Assembly: GCF_001707825.1 (NCBI RefSeq)
Contig: NZ_LYBM01000053.1
Location: forward strand, 1 to 35,362
Reading direction: 5' to 3'
Source of the DNA: Veronia pacifica
Lineage (GTDB): Bacteria > Pseudomonadota > Gammaproteobacteria > Enterobacterales > Vibrionaceae
Length of the DNA: 35,362 nucleotides
The stretch's first letter is position 1. Every line of letters begins with the position of its first letter. The notes beneath the pieces are model-generated. The model saw only the letters and a list, made by a program, of their open reading frames with translations, did not search any database and was not told the DNA's origin. This document shows, piece by piece, positions 25,824-34,927 of this stretch. Made by a program: the position numbers and the translations under genes.

Positions 25824-26468
25824 TTGGTTACCTTGCTATTTTATCGGAAATTGAGGGTGCAACTACGCTTGCGGTAAGGTAACTAAACATGTGATACAGG
25901 ATCTGAATCGATCATGCGAAAGAGAGGTTACCGTCCACGAAGCGGCGTTGTCACGCCAGTTTTGAGCTTACAATTGCTGAGCCCAGTTCCGTGGGGCAAA
26001 AGTCCGTGTAACAGCGAGATGAAAGCATGCAGAACGCGCATTTTCCTTACTCGGAAAAGCAGCCGCTCTGGCCGGGCCGAGAGTATATCCAGATCAATGT
26101 CACACTGGCAATAGCTAAAAGAGTCAAGTGATGGATAATTACTCAAAAGAAATATGAATGGTTAAACAAGAATCAAATGTTACCTCTCACTTCATGGCCT
26201 GTATTCACCTAGTTAGCCAATTAGCAAAGCGACAACAATTCTATTTGTGACAGGAGCTGTCGCGCCCGATCTAAGATTCGTTGAGATAAGCTTTAAGGCG
26301 GCTTTGGCGGGGTCACCAGTTGTCACAATACTCTGACGGCCCCAGTGATTCTAAATCGCGGGGAGTTTGTTATCGCTCAACAGGCCGCTGAGCAACGTTA
26401 AACGATGTTAGTGTCAGATAATCAAAAGCGAGCAAACGCCCGCTTTGAGTCGTTTATTCACGTGAAAT
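25824..26468. other. Intergenic region upstream of nupC
   Basis: About 645 bases. The stretch 25910-26120 is richer in G and C, has overlapping open frames on both strands and several short hairpins (TTTTCC/GGAAAA near 26042, GGCG/CGCC near 25943). None is a convincing gene. A second hairpin cluster lies at 26240-26403, and the terminator of the ATPase gene lies at the right end. Confidence 0.45.
26423..26447 (-). terminator. Terminator of the P-loop ATPase gene
   Basis: On the minus strand CAAAGCG and CGCTTTTG pair around an inner GC-GTTT-GC, ending in TTTTG, 22 bases past the stop codon. Confidence 0.7.
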
Positions 26469-26963
26469 TCACACTATTACTTTGCGCCCATTTGCCAATT
26501 CACTCGCATCGGGCACCTCAAATTTGGGTTCCATAAAGTTGAACATCATGTCCGTCACGTCGAAAGAATATACCTTAGGATCTTTTTCTACATTTCGATT
26601 CGCGACTCTCTGTCTGCGAGTTTCTGTCGGCACATCAAGATAGTGAATTTCAGCTTCGATATTCAAGGCTCGCGACTTGTTCACAAAAACGTCGCGCTGA
26701 ACCCGGGTTGTAAAACCCAAATCAAGCACAACACTGCCATCCAACGACAAAATTTGCTCACAAACTTCCCAGATTTGCTCGTGACAACGATTCACACGTT
26801 CCATAATCCATGAGAAATCAAGTGAGTCCATATCTTTGGCAAAGAGTGCCTGCATCCATGGATCTATTGAGAACTTTACGGCTTTAATTTCCGCACACAA
26901 AGACATTGAGTATGTCGTTTTACCAGCCCCCACAGGGCCACAAACCAGAATCAACCTAGCCAT
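26469..26963 (-). CDS. P-loop kinase-like ATPase (AAA_33/zeta-toxin-like fold)
   Basis: A 164-residue protein with an N-terminal Walker A, LILVCGPVGAGKTTYS (residues 4-19), a central VVLDLGFTTRVQRD strand-loop and a LID-like ETRRQRVANRNVEK. This is the pattern of small nucleotide or sugar kinases and zeta-toxin relatives that phosphorylate small molecules. It lacks a recognisable antitoxin neighbour, so a toxin role is not supported. AAAAGG lies before the ATG. Monocistronic with its own terminator. Confidence 0.8.
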   Translation of the reverse strand: MARLILVCGPVGAGKTTYSMSLCAEIKAVKFSIDPWMQALFAKDMDSLDFSWIMERVNRCHEQIWEVCEQILSLDGSVVLDLGFTTRVQRDVFVNKSRALNIEAEIHYLDVPTETRRQRVANRNVEKDPKVYSFDVTDMMFNFMEPKFEVPDASELANGRKVIV

Positions 26964-27162
26964 TCTTTATTCCTTTTCAGACACTCCATGAGTGTTATTG
27001 CAACCAGACAACCTGAATTCGAATATCTTCAGATCATTTGGGAATGTACACGTTGAGGAAAAGTTGCGGGCCGCCAGATCTTCGCAGGCTCACTTATAAA
27101 AAAGGAGTCAAGTCAGTTGCCGACGACACCCTGAATTCATCCTCAATCGCAATGAAAGCTAG

Positions 27163-27591
27163 TTAGCTTTTCCAATTCTGTGGTATCACTGCCGCTTGAC
27201 TGCCTAACTTCACGACTTTTCCACCATGGTTATCTTTATAGGCAGTTGCTTCAGTCGCATTGGGAAACCAGAGAACGGGGTAACCAGCGTCACGTAATTC
27301 AATGCTGTTAGGCAGAATAGAGCCTTCAGGAGCGGTAACGACTTGTTGTTTAAAGTCGGCCCAACTACGAGCGCCATTCTCAGCCGCTAGCATTTGCAAT
27401 AAATGCTTACGCTGAATAATTGAAGTGTTGTTCTTGAGTTCAATTAACGAGAGGTTGGTCAATACCTTCGTATTGAGGAGGCGTCTGAGCACTGGTAAAG
27501 AGCGAGACAGCGACGTTGATTTAGCGCGTTTTTGCAAGACTTTCGCTTCGCGCAGCCAAAGTTGAAGATCTGGATTGTTTTGATGGCACAT
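27163..27591 (-). CDS. Hypothetical protein with glyoxalase-superfamily-associated helical domain
   Basis: Not firmly recognised. The 142-residue basic protein has an N-terminal helical part whose ending, QRKHLLQMLAAENGARSWADFKQ, resembles the helical (GF/AR)SW-ending domain found in small plasmid and chromosomal 'glyoxalase superfamily' hypothetical proteins. The C-terminal half (YPVLWFPNATEATAYKDNHGG) is unique. It is soluble with no signal peptide. The start is certain: AGGAGG stands seven bases before the ATG. A hairpin (27155-27170) overlaps the stop. Two inverted TATTGATCAAC copies lie just upstream. Confidence 0.75.
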   Translation of the reverse strand: MCHQNNPDLQLWLREAKVLQKRAKSTSLSRSLPVLRRLLNTKVLTNLSLIELKNNTSIIQRKHLLQMLAAENGARSWADFKQQVVTAPEGSILPNSIELRDAGYPVLWFPNATEATAYKDNHGGKVVKLGSQAAVIPQNWKS

Positions 27592-28385
27592 ATCGTCCTC
27601 CTATTGATCAACCTACTCGCTGTCGGTTACGGGATGATATGCAAGTGATATGCTTGCTGTAGATTTTAGTGCGTTGGTACTATCGTTTTTGCGAGATAGG
27701 CATCCAACCTGCCTGCCCAAAGGCTACTACGCTTTGTCTTGTTGATCAATATAGCTCTGTGATGAGACTGTTATGCCTACCTAAATGATGTCACTGAGGG
27801 CTTTTAGGCACTTGAGATAGTGTGTGTTCCCAAATTACCTGACGGTGCGTGATTCAAAGAATGAGGCTGAGATTATTTTTTTATCACCGAAGAAGGCGCC
27901 TTGAGTGATCGCCGACTTCTATTGTGTTTGTGTATTTTTCATTAAATAGCTCATGCGTAACATCTCACGAGTGCCAGATTAATTGCGTGGATACCAAAAC
28001 ACACAAAGGACTGAAGAACCATAGCCCCGCTATAATTTTCGCATTCATCTGAAGAATTTATTAAACATTTGTTCATTATCGTTAAGTCGACAAATCAATC
28101 ACTGTCGTTTCATTGCGGTGGAACAACACTTCTAGCAAACTCGCAATGTTTGAGGTAATTACGGCAGTTTTTCATACATTCGTTATAAGACAGACAGTAT
28201 TAAAATCTGATGAAACTTGAGTAGGCGGCTAGATAGTGCGCGATTAAAGCGCTGGTTTGCTGAAATATCCTCCCGGATAGCAAAAAATCTCTCAATTGGT
28301 GCTTTTACATCTGTTCCTTTAGCTAAGATCGCCTGCTATACTCCCCAGCCTGATTCGTCACACCTATTGTTTATAGAGAAAAACA
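27592..28385. other. Long intergenic region upstream of fusA2
   Basis: About 790 bases with no supported gene. It contains an 11-base inverted repeat 128 bases apart (27602-27612, 27741-27751), a palindrome AAGGCGCCTT at 27893-27902 and, at the right end, a TATACT -10 box for fusA2. A 61-codon frame at 28217-28402 overlaps the fusA2 start and is rejected. Confidence 0.5.
28337..28342 (+). promoter_or_regulatory. Probable -10 box of fusA2
   Basis: TATACT, 44 bases before the fusA2 ATG. The hexamer 17 bases upstream (TTCCTT, 28314-28319) is only a partial -35. Confidence 0.45.
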
Positions 28386-30473
28386 ATGACCGATTTAAAT
28401 AAATACAGAAACATTGGTATTTTCGCGCACGTTGATGCGGGTAAAACTACCTCTACAGAACGTATCCTTAAACTGACCGGTAAGATCCACCGTACCGGCG
28501 AGGTGCACGATGGTGCAGCAACTACTGACTTCATGGAGCAGGAAGCTGAGCGTGGTATTACCATCCAGTCAGCAGCGACTACCTGTTTCTGGAACGACCA
28601 TCGTCTGAACATCATCGATACTCCAGGACACGTTGACTTCACTGTTGAAGTTTACCGTTCACTGAAAGTTCTTGACGGTGGTGTTGGTGTATTCTGTGGT
28701 TCTGGCGGTGTTGAGCCTCAGTCAGAGACTAACTGGCGCTATGCTGACGAATCACGCGTATCACGTCTGATCTTCGTAAACAAGCTGGACCGTATGGGTG
28801 CAGACTTCTACCGTGTTGTTGACCAAGTTAAAAACGTACTGGGCGCGACTCCACTGGTTATGACTCTGCCAATCGGCATCGAAGATGACTTCAAGGGCGT
28901 TGTAGACGTACTTGAGCAAAAAGCATGGATTTGGGACGAATCTGGTCAGCCAGAAAACTACGAAATCGTAGACATCCCAGAAGACATGGTTGAGAAAGCA
29001 GCTGAATACCGTGAAATGCTGATCGAAACTGCTGTTGAGCAAGACGACGACCTGATGATGGCTTACATGGAAGGCGAAGAGCCGACTATGGAGCAAATCA
29101 AAGCGTGTATCCGTAAAGGTACTCGTGAGCTGGCGTTCTTCCCAACGTTCTGTGGTTCAGCGTTCAAAAACAAAGGTATGCAGCCTATGCTGAACGCCGT
29201 TGTTGATTACCTGCCATCACCAACTGAAGTTGATGCTCAGCCACTGACTGACAAAGAAACTGGTGAGCCAACTGGCGAAGTTGCAACTGTTGACCCGAAA
29301 GAGCCACTGCGTGCTCTGGCATTCAAAATCATGGATGACCGTTTCGGTGCCCTGACCTTCATCCGCATTTACTCTGGCGTGCTGAACAAAGGCGACACTG
29401 TCCTGAACTCAGCAACGGGTAAAACTGAGCGTATCGGCCGTATGGTTGAGATGCATGCTGATGAGCGTAACGAAATCTCTACCGCTCAAGCTGGTGACAT
29501 CATCGCTGTTGTTGGTATGAAGAACGTTCAGACTGGTCATACTCTGTGTGATCCTAAGCACGAATGTACTCTTGAACCAATGATCTTCCCAGAACCAGTA
29601 ATCTCAATCGCTGTTGCCCCTAAAGACAAAGGCGGTTCTGAGAAAATGGGTATCGCGATCGGTAAAATGGTTGCTGAAGATCCATCATTCCAGGTTGAGA
29701 CTGACGAAGATTCAGGCGAAACCATCCTGAAAGGTATGGGTGAACTTCACCTGGACATCAAAGTTGACATCCTTAAGCGTACTTACGGTGTTGACCTGAT
29801 TGTTGGTAAGCCTCAGGTAGCATACCGTGAGACAATTACTCAGGCAGTTGAAGACAGCTACACGCACAAGAAGCAGTCTGGTGGTTCTGGTCAGTACGGT
29901 AAGATCGATTACCGCATCAAGCCAGGTGAGCCAAACTCTGGTTTCACTTTCTCTTCTTCTGTTGTTGGTGGTAACGTTCCTAAGGAATTCTGGCCAGCAA
30001 TCGAGAAAGGCTTTGCAGGCATGATGGAGCAAGGTGTACTGGCAGGCTTCCCAACGCTGGACGTTGAAGTTGAACTGTTCGACGGTGCTTTCCACGCAGT
30101 TGACTCATCAGCAATCGCGTTCGAAATCGCATCTAAAGGTGCATTCCGTCAATCAATGCCTAAAGCAGGTCCACAGCTTCTTGAGCCTGTGATGAAAGTT
30201 GACGTGTTCACTCCAGAAGACCATGTTGGTGATGTTATCGGTGACCTGAACCGTCGTCGTGGTATGATCAAAGACCAACAAGCTGGTACTACTGGCGTTC
30301 GCATCAAGGGTGATGTACCGCTTTCAGAAATGTTCGGTTACATCGGCCACCTGCGTACAATGACTTCAGGCCGTGGTCAGTTCTCTATGGAGTTCTCACA
30401 CTACGCAGCTTGCCCAACTAACGTTGCGGAAGAAGTTATTGCTAAGCAAAAAGAACTGAAAAACCAGAAGTAA
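28386..30473 (+). CDS. fusA2: Elongation factor G 2
   Basis: A 695-residue translational GTPase that drives translocation or ribosome recycling. G motifs: AHVDAGKTT (G1), the [10 protein letters not shown] switch (G2), DTPGH (G3) and NKLD (G4), then domains II-V with [16 protein letters not shown] and the C-terminal [10 protein letters not shown]...[15 protein letters not shown]. Codon choice is strongly biased to GGT, CGT, GAA, CTG and AAC/ATC forms, far more than in the neighbours, so it should be highly expressed. It is not beside rpsL, rpsG or tuf, so it is the stand-alone second EF-G seen in vibrios rather than the str-operon copy. That distinction is inference from context. Confidence 0.95.
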   Translation: MTDLNKYRNIGIFAHVDAGKTTSTERILKLTGKIHRTGEVHDGAATTDFMEQEAERGITIQSAATTCFWNDHRLNIIDTPGHVDFTVEVYRSLKVLDGGVGVFCGSGGVEPQSETNWRYADESRVSRLIFVNKLDRMGADFYRVVDQVKNVLGATPLVMTLPIGIEDDFKGVVDVLEQKAWIWDESGQPENYEIVDIPEDMVEKAAEYREMLIETAVEQDDDLMMAYMEGEEPTMEQIKACIRKGTRELAFFPTFCGSAFKNKGMQPMLNAVVDYLPSPTEVDAQPLTDKETGEPTGEVATVDPKEPLRALAFKIMDDRFGALTFIRIYSGVLNKGDTVLNSATGKTERIGRMVEMHADERNEISTAQAGDIIAVVGMKNVQTGHTLCDPKHECTLEPMIFPEPVISIAVAPKDKGGSEKMGIAIGKMVAEDPSFQVETDEDSGETILKGMGELHLDIKVDILKRTYGVDLIVGKPQVAYRETITQAVEDSYTHKKQSGGSGQYGKIDYRIKPGEPNSGFTFSSSVVGGNVPKEFWPAIEKGFAGMMEQGVLAGFPTLDVEVELFDGAFHAVDSSAIAFEIASKGAFRQSMPKAGPQLLEPVMKVDVFTPEDHVGDVIGDLNRRRGMIKDQQAGTTGVRIKGDVPLSEMFGYIGHLRTMTSGRGQFSMEFSHYAACPTNVAEEVIAKQKELKNQK

Positions 30474-30495
30474 TTCTGACTAATACGTTCTGATG

Positions 30496-30523
30496 AAACC
30501 CCGGCTTATGCTGGGGGTTTTTT
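30496..30523 (+). terminator. Terminator of fusA2
   Basis: AAACCCCGGC, loop TTAT, GCTGGGGGTTTTTT: a GC-rich stem with a small bulge and a T-run, 22 bases after the stop. Confidence 0.85.
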
Positions 30524-30552
30524 ATATCTTTTGTCTAATAACAAAAGATATA
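30523..30552. repeat. Perfect 12-bp inverted repeat after the fusA2 terminator
   Basis: TATATCTTTTGT (30523-30534), loop CTAATA and ACAAAAGATATA (30541-30552). It abuts the terminator T-run and has no T-tract of its own. Confidence 0.7.
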
Positions 30553-30672
30553 TCCCGCTGATGTTATCGCTGCCTGATTCCCTTTCGTTATGCGCTCTTT
30601 ATGGGTTTATATCAACGGTTGGCAGAGCCAAAGGTGTGGTTTCAAGCCTTTATTCAATCCATTACCTTTGTT

Positions 30673-30706
30673 CAAAAAAAAACCGGAGCGATTGCTCCGG
30701 TTTTTG
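30673..30706. terminator. Bidirectional terminator of dps
   Basis: AACCGGAGC (30681-30689), loop GATT, GCTCCGGTT (30694-30702). On the minus strand it is followed by a long uninterrupted T-run, a strong terminator for dps. On the plus strand TTTTTG also follows. Confidence 0.93.
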
Positions 30707-30752
30707 TTTCTTATTGTTATCGACATCTACTCACTGCTTAAAAAAGTGCGTC

Positions 30753-31229
30753 TTACTGAAGGTAAGCGTTCAACATCCAAATTAATTTTTCTTGTTCGCG
30801 AATATAATCGCTCATCTGAGCTGCCGTACCTTCATCCTCTGCATCTCCAGCAGAATTTAGAATGACGCGCTCTTTCGCTATCAAAACACTAAAACCATGT
30901 ACCAAGCCTTCAACAGACTCACGACCTGAGAACACATTCTGATGTTCCTCTATACTGCTCTGGCCAAGATAATTGCTGTAGCTGTGTGTTGGCGTATGAC
31001 CAAGCGTAAGGATCCGCTCAGCAATTTCATCAACTTTGATGAGCAAATCATTGTAAAGCTCTTCAAACTTAACATGCAGCTCAAAAAATTGGGGTCCTTT
31101 AATATTCCAGTGGTAACCGCGGGTGTTCATATATAACACCTGAAAATGAGCTAACAAATCGTTCAGCTGATTAGCAAGTTCCTGTGTTTTTTCACTATCA
31201 AGGCCAATAAGGTTGGTTTGTGTGCCCAT
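30753..31229 (-). CDS. dps: Dps-family DNA-binding ferritin-like protein
   Basis: A 158-residue four-helix ferritin-like protein that forms a dodecamer, oxidises Fe2+ with peroxide and shields DNA in starvation or oxidative stress. The intersubunit ferroxidase residues are visible in YHWNIKGPQFFELHVKFEELYNDLLIKVDEIAERI (His of HW, second His, Asp and Glu). The frame is open back to 31409, but ATG 31229 (MGTQTNLIGLD) with GGAGAAAGAG just upstream gives the normal family length. The N-terminus has few Lys, so DNA binding may be weak. Confidence 0.94.
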   Translation of the reverse strand: MGTQTNLIGLDSEKTQELANQLNDLLAHFQVLYMNTRGYHWNIKGPQFFELHVKFEELYNDLLIKVDEIAERILTLGHTPTHSYSNYLGQSSIEEHQNVFSGRESVEGLVHGFSVLIAKERVILNSAGDAEDEGTAAQMSDYIREQEKLIWMLNAYLQ

Positions 31230-31719
31230 ACTCTTTCTCCCAAAATCGAGTTCCTGCAAATGTGCGGTGATGTATCTTGTTTCTATGTCTTCATAGTAGC
31301 AACAGAGGGCACCGCACCATAATTGTTTAACCCTATGGCTTCGATTGTTTTTAACGATTGACTCTCTTCGATACAAAATACAGGAAACAAGACGCACACA
31401 AATTTTCATATGTACTCGTTACAACAGGTAATGAAAGGAGAGGGAGAGAAAACATTCCCCTTCTCGCCCCGGCACTTTTCCCGGTTTTTTTAGGACAGTC
31501 GTTTAGGGCCAAACTCATCGCCATTAGGGTCCGACGGAGGAAAGTCAAGGCGGACGGCTAGCCAAGTCGTGAATTGGTGTGTTACCAAGTTAAAGAAAGT
31601 ATCTGTAGAGTTATAGGAGAGAGAAGAAGGTTTCTATCGAACAATGGACAAAGCCAGAGTATTGTTTATGCAGCGTTTGGGCATTAATAAATAACGCCCA
31701 AAACCGTAACAGAGAGGTC
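31230..31719. other. Intergenic region between dps and the ECF operon
   Basis: About 490 bases. The left end should hold the dps promoter (TACTAT on the minus strand at 31298-31293). A GC-richer patch at 31520-31565 has no identified role. An inverted repeat TTTGGGC/GCCCAAA (31676-31702) follows the end of the ECF operon and may serve as its terminator although T-poor. Confidence 0.45.
31676..31702 (-). terminator. Hairpin downstream of the ECF operon
   Basis: TTTGGGC (31676-31682) and GCCCAAA (31696-31702) with additional A-T pairing inside, 18 bases after the EcfT stop. There is no strong T-run on the minus strand, so it is a weak candidate. Confidence 0.45.
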
Positions 31720-32562
31720 TTACGAATATGGGTACCAAAACGCTTGCTGTTCGACAAGGTGTTTTATCAGAGCGAACACAGTCACCAAGGTGATACCTAT
31801 CAACCAGCATATATCTGTCGCCGTCATCTTTTTCTGACTATACCAGCTGCGAGATATATGACGACCGAAGCCCCTCAACGTCATAGCATTGGAGATTTCA
31901 TCAGCGCGATCCAGACTGCTGAAAATAAGAGGCCCAAGTACTCTTGAAACGTTTTTAATTCGTTTTAGCAGAGAAGCCTTACCAGATAACTCCACTCCCC
32001 TCGCCTGCTGTGCATGGAGAATGTGCACGAAGTCTTTCTGCACTTCTGGCAGATATCGAATAGTCAGGCTGACCGCATAGGCCACTTTGTATGGCACACC
32101 AATACGGTTCAAGCTTGCAGCAAACTCTGTTGGATGAGTAGAAAAAACAAACACCAGTGCGATTGGAAACATACTGAAGTACTTCAGTGTGATTGTCAGA
32201 AGGTAGAAAACAGTTTCTGAGGTCAGGGAGTAACCAAACGGTAAAGACATCAACAGGGTATTACTGCCAATAATTTCTGTTCCTTGCTGAGGTGCAAGCA
32301 GAAACATAAACAAAGCATTCAACATGAGCACGGTTGCCGTGCCCATCAGCAAAGAACGGTACGCAGCAAACGGTACACGAGTCAAACGCAGCAGACCAAC
32401 TCCTACCAGGATCAGTGCACTGATCAGTCTCAAGTCAAACGTCGTCAGCACCACCGTCACCCATGCCATAAACAACACAAACTTGGTGATACCATTAAGA
32501 GAATGTAACGGAGAACGGGTATCGATGTAACTGATACCAAGCTTCATCTTAGATGCTTTCAT
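31720..32562 (-). CDS. ecfT: ECF transporter transmembrane component (EcfT)
   Basis: A 280-residue inner-membrane protein with about five to six hydrophobic segments. The coupling-helix signatures are AQQARGVEL (first Ala-Arg-Gly motif) and AMTLRGFGR (second), through which EcfT touches the two ATPases. It is the scaffold of an energy-coupling-factor vitamin importer. Its ATG overlaps the stop of the ATPase gene by four bases, which supports the first Met as start although MKLGISY five codons later is also possible. It is last in the S-AA-T operon. Confidence 0.92.
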   Translation of the reverse strand: MKASKMKLGISYIDTRSPLHSLNGITKFVLFMAWVTVVLTTFDLRLISALILVGVGLLRLTRVPFAAYRSLLMGTATVLMLNALFMFLLAPQQGTEIIGSNTLLMSLPFGYSLTSETVFYLLTITLKYFSMFPIALVFVFSTHPTEFAASLNRIGVPYKVAYAVSLTIRYLPEVQKDFVHILHAQQARGVELSGKASLLKRIKNVSRVLGPLIFSSLDRADEISNAMTLRGFGRHISRSWYSQKKMTATDICWLIGITLVTVFALIKHLVEQQAFWYPYS

Positions 32563-34253
32563 GCTGGTTGGCTCTCGCTGTCAATAAAGTGCTGCATGAG
32601 TCCTTTCGTATCCTCGATCTCCATTTTTATTGCTAAATCATACAAACTGGTTGTGCTCAGATTTGCCCGACTTAACAGAGAAGGCTGGCTAAACACCTCT
32701 GTCATTGGCGCGTCTGCGATCAATTTACTGTCGGCAATCACGATGGAGCGACTTGTGTATTCAAGTACCAAGTGCATGTCGTGAGAAATGATCATGACGG
32801 TTATCCCACGCTCTTCATTTAGTTTTCGGATAAAAGAAAGCATGGCGGTGTAGTTTTGGTAGTCCTGTCCCGCTGTTGGCTCATCTAACACCAGAAGTTC
32901 AGGTTCAAGAACCAAAATAGCGGCAATAGTGACGCGTTTTTTCTGTCCATAGCTTAATGCATCAACCGGCCAGTGCCTGAATTTACTGAGGCCACAGAAC
33001 GCCAGAACCTGATTGACCTTTTCTTTTATATACGCTTCATCAAGACCTTGGTTGCGGAGTCCGAATGCCACTTCGTCAAAAATCATATGATGCGAGATCA
33101 TGTGGTTCGGGTTTTGAAGCACCACCCCTACTTTTTGACTGCGCTCAAAAATTGACAGTTCGGCCAGATCCTGATCATTGAGATGCACCGAACCAGAGTC
33201 TGGCTCAAGCACCCCCATAATGATTCGAGTGATGGTTGATTTCCCTGAACCATTTTTGCCAAGAACAGAAACAAATTCGCCTTTTTTTACCGAAAACGAA
33301 ATATCCTCAAGCGCATTTTTTTCGCCATCAAAGGAGTAAGTCACGCCTTTAACATCCAACAAGACGTCAGATAATTCACCAGTGTGTGTTGGCTGTGCTG
33401 AATCGAACCACTGTAATAATGCGGGACGAAAAGGTTCCAGTTTCATCTGCTGCAACGAGGAAGGTTTATCATCCTGAGAGACGGAGGTTCCCGAGGCTTT
33501 AATAGCTGACAGATAAAGCGGCTCACGAATGCCATAACGACGCAAAAGATCTGAGGCAAGTAATGCATCTGGTGTGGTGTCTGCGATAATTTCGCCTTTG
33601 TCCATCAGAATCACTCTATCGATATGACGATGCAAAACATCCTCGAGACGATGCTCGATGATCACTACTGTTTTTTTGGTCTTTCTGTGCAGATCATCGA
33701 TGATTTCTATGGTGCGCTTGCCTGTTGTTGGGTCCAGCGCTGCCAGAGGTTCATCAAAGAGTAAAATATCGACGTCATCAACCATGATCCCCGCCAAAGA
33801 TACCCGCTGCTTCTGACCACCCGATAAGTCGTGGGGAGATCGGTCTAACATGTCATCCAGATCAACCATTTTGGCTGTTGCTCTCACCAGGGGATACATA
33901 TCTACACCGGACATCATCTGGTTCTCCAGTGCAAAGGCAATATCTTCGCCAATACTCAGGCCAACAAACTGACTGTCAGTATCCTGAAGCACGGTACCCA
34001 CCATAGCGGTGATATCGTCCATATGCATATCGCAAGCGTGTCGACCATTGATCACCAACTCTCCGCTGACGTCACCTTTAACAGCATGAGGTATCAAGCC
34101 ATTAAGACATTGTCCCAGCGTTGATTTTCCGCTGCCACTGGGCCCGATAATCAATACCTTTTCGCCTTTACCAATTTTCAGGTTGATGTGCTTTAAGGTC
34201 GGATTTACCTGCGCATCATAACGGAATGAAAAATCGTTAAATTCAATAGTCAT
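32559..34253 (-). CDS. ECF transporter ATPase with two fused ABC domains
   Basis: A 564-residue fusion of the two ECF ATPases. Domain 1 (about 1-240): Walker A GPSGSGKST, Q-loop VLQDTDSQF, signature LSGGQKQR, Walker B DILLFDEPLAALD. A linker of about 60 residues follows. Domain 2 (about 300-540): Walker A GKNGSGKST, VVLQNPNHM, a variant signature LSYGQKKR, Walker B LLVLDEPTAGQD. ATP hydrolysis drives vitamin uptake through EcfT and the S component. Gaps are six bases upstream and a four-base overlap downstream, so all three genes are one operon. The fused arrangement is like YkoD-type proteins. Confidence 0.93.
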   Translation of the reverse strand: MTIEFNDFSFRYDAQVNPTLKHINLKIGKGEKVLIIGPSGSGKSTLGQCLNGLIPHAVKGDVSGELVINGRHACDMHMDDITAMVGTVLQDTDSQFVGLSIGEDIAFALENQMMSGVDMYPLVRATAKMVDLDDMLDRSPHDLSGGQKQRVSLAGIMVDDVDILLFDEPLAALDPTTGKRTIEIIDDLHRKTKKTVVIIEHRLEDVLHRHIDRVILMDKGEIIADTTPDALLASDLLRRYGIREPLYLSAIKASGTSVSQDDKPSSLQQMKLEPFRPALLQWFDSAQPTHTGELSDVLLDVKGVTYSFDGEKNALEDISFSVKKGEFVSVLGKNGSGKSTITRIIMGVLEPDSGSVHLNDQDLAELSIFERSQKVGVVLQNPNHMISHHMIFDEVAFGLRNQGLDEAYIKEKVNQVLAFCGLSKFRHWPVDALSYGQKKRVTIAAILVLEPELLVLDEPTAGQDYQNYTAMLSFIRKLNEERGITVMIISHDMHLVLEYTSRSIVIADSKLIADAPMTEVFSQPSLLSRANLSTTSLYDLAIKMEIEDTKGLMQHFIDSESQPA

Positions 34254-34259
34254 TGCCAG

Positions 34260-34811
34260 TTATGCCTCTGTCAGATTACGGCTTTGTTTGTTTCGTTTAG
34301 CAACTGAGTCCAGAATAAGTCGCCCCACAATCGCCACAAGTAATGCATTGCCAATGGCGAGGATCACGAGGGAGGTAAGTACTTTAGCAAAGGGCTCCGC
34401 GTAGAGAATGGTATCCAGAAACGCCGAAGTGCCATAACCAATCAAGTTGCCAAGCATGACAAGAACGACGAAGACAAAGAAATCCCATCGGCCAAATTCA
34501 CCCTGCTTTTCCAGACGGTAACGGGTCAATAGTGGAAAATATCCCATGATCAGGCCGAAGATTCCGGACCCCAGCACCCAGGTCAGCCATACTCCCCAGC
34601 CAGCAAACAGATCAGTGACCCAGTGCCCGATAAAACCGACCAGAAAGCCAACACCCGGGCCAAATAATACAGAGAAGAGTGCAAGCACAGCCATCGCTGG
34701 TTTGAGCGTAGTATTGGCAAATACAGGTACACAGAACATAGGTAAGCCACCAATACCATAGAGTGCGGCACCAATAGCAATAACAACAACAGTTTTAGCC
34801 GAAAGGTTCAT
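34260..34811 (-). CDS. ECF transporter S component, UPF0397/ECF-riboflavin type
   Basis: A 183-residue membrane protein with about five to six hydrophobic segments. The N-terminus [22 protein letters not shown] and the motifs [37 protein letters not shown] and WLTWVLGSG mark the UPF0397 family, annotated as a riboflavin-type S component. The true vitamin in vibrios is not established. The frame is open to a TTG at 34865 (201 residues), which lies inside a hairpin. The family normally starts at MNLSAKTV, so ATG 34811 is chosen, although its ribosome site is poor. First gene of the operon. Confidence 0.88.
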   Translation of the reverse strand: MNLSAKTVVVIAIGAALYGIGGLPMFCVPVFANTTLKPAMAVLALFSVLFGPGVGFLVGFIGHWVTDLFAGWGVWLTWVLGSGIFGLIMGYFPLLTRYRLEKQGEFGRWDFFVFVVLVMLGNLIGYGTSAFLDTILYAEPFAKVLTSLVILAIGNALLVAIVGRLILDSVAKRNKQSRNLTEA

Positions 34812-34858
34812 AAATGCGTGGCGTTTCCAGTGGCGGTAAGTCGAATTCTGATTCTCAT

Positions 34859-34900
34859 CACTCAAACACTAAGGAATCAATCGCGCATTAGTGTTAAGTG
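34859..34900 (-). promoter_or_regulatory. Leader hairpin over the upstream start of the ECF operon
   Basis: CACTTAACACTAA and TTAGTGTTTGAGTG pair (minus strand) over 13 positions with one bulged base and one wobble around a 15-base loop. The second arm contains the TTG start candidate. There is no T-run, so it is not a terminator. It could regulate translation. Confidence 0.5.
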
Positions 34901-34921
34901 GATCGCAGTTTTAGGGCGGCG

Positions 34922-34927
34922 AGTATA
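34922..34927 (-). promoter_or_regulatory. Probable -10 box of the ECF operon
   Basis: TATACT on the minus strand, about 57 bases before the TTG candidate and 111 before ATG 34811. The -35 region (TTCCAT) is poor. Confidence 0.4.

Noticed and set aside
25880-25910. CRP site upstream of nupC
   Set aside because: TGTGA is present but the second half-site is poor (ATCTG in place of TCACA).
26365-26403. attC-like palindrome ending in GTTAAAC
   Set aside because: The right end fits GTTRRRY, but the left arm (GTTTGTT) lacks the required AAC, the site is only about 40 bases, and no integrase or cassette array is present.
26469-26963. Zeta-type toxin of a toxin-antitoxin pair
   Set aside because: The P-loop kinase fold alone is not enough. 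No antitoxin gene is adjacent and the catalytic features of zeta toxins cannot be verified.
28217-28402. 61-codon plus-strand ORF before fusA2
   Set aside because: It runs through the fusA2 promoter and overlaps its start in another frame.
30531-30865. Plus-strand ORFs of 84 and 91 codons between fusA2 and dps
   Set aside because: They cross an inverted repeat and the bidirectional dps terminator and overlap dps. No coding character.
31536-31546. GGAGGAAAGTC, a motif found in RNase P RNA
   Set aside because: Only 11 bases match. The surrounding conserved helices and other signature blocks of RNase P RNA are missing.
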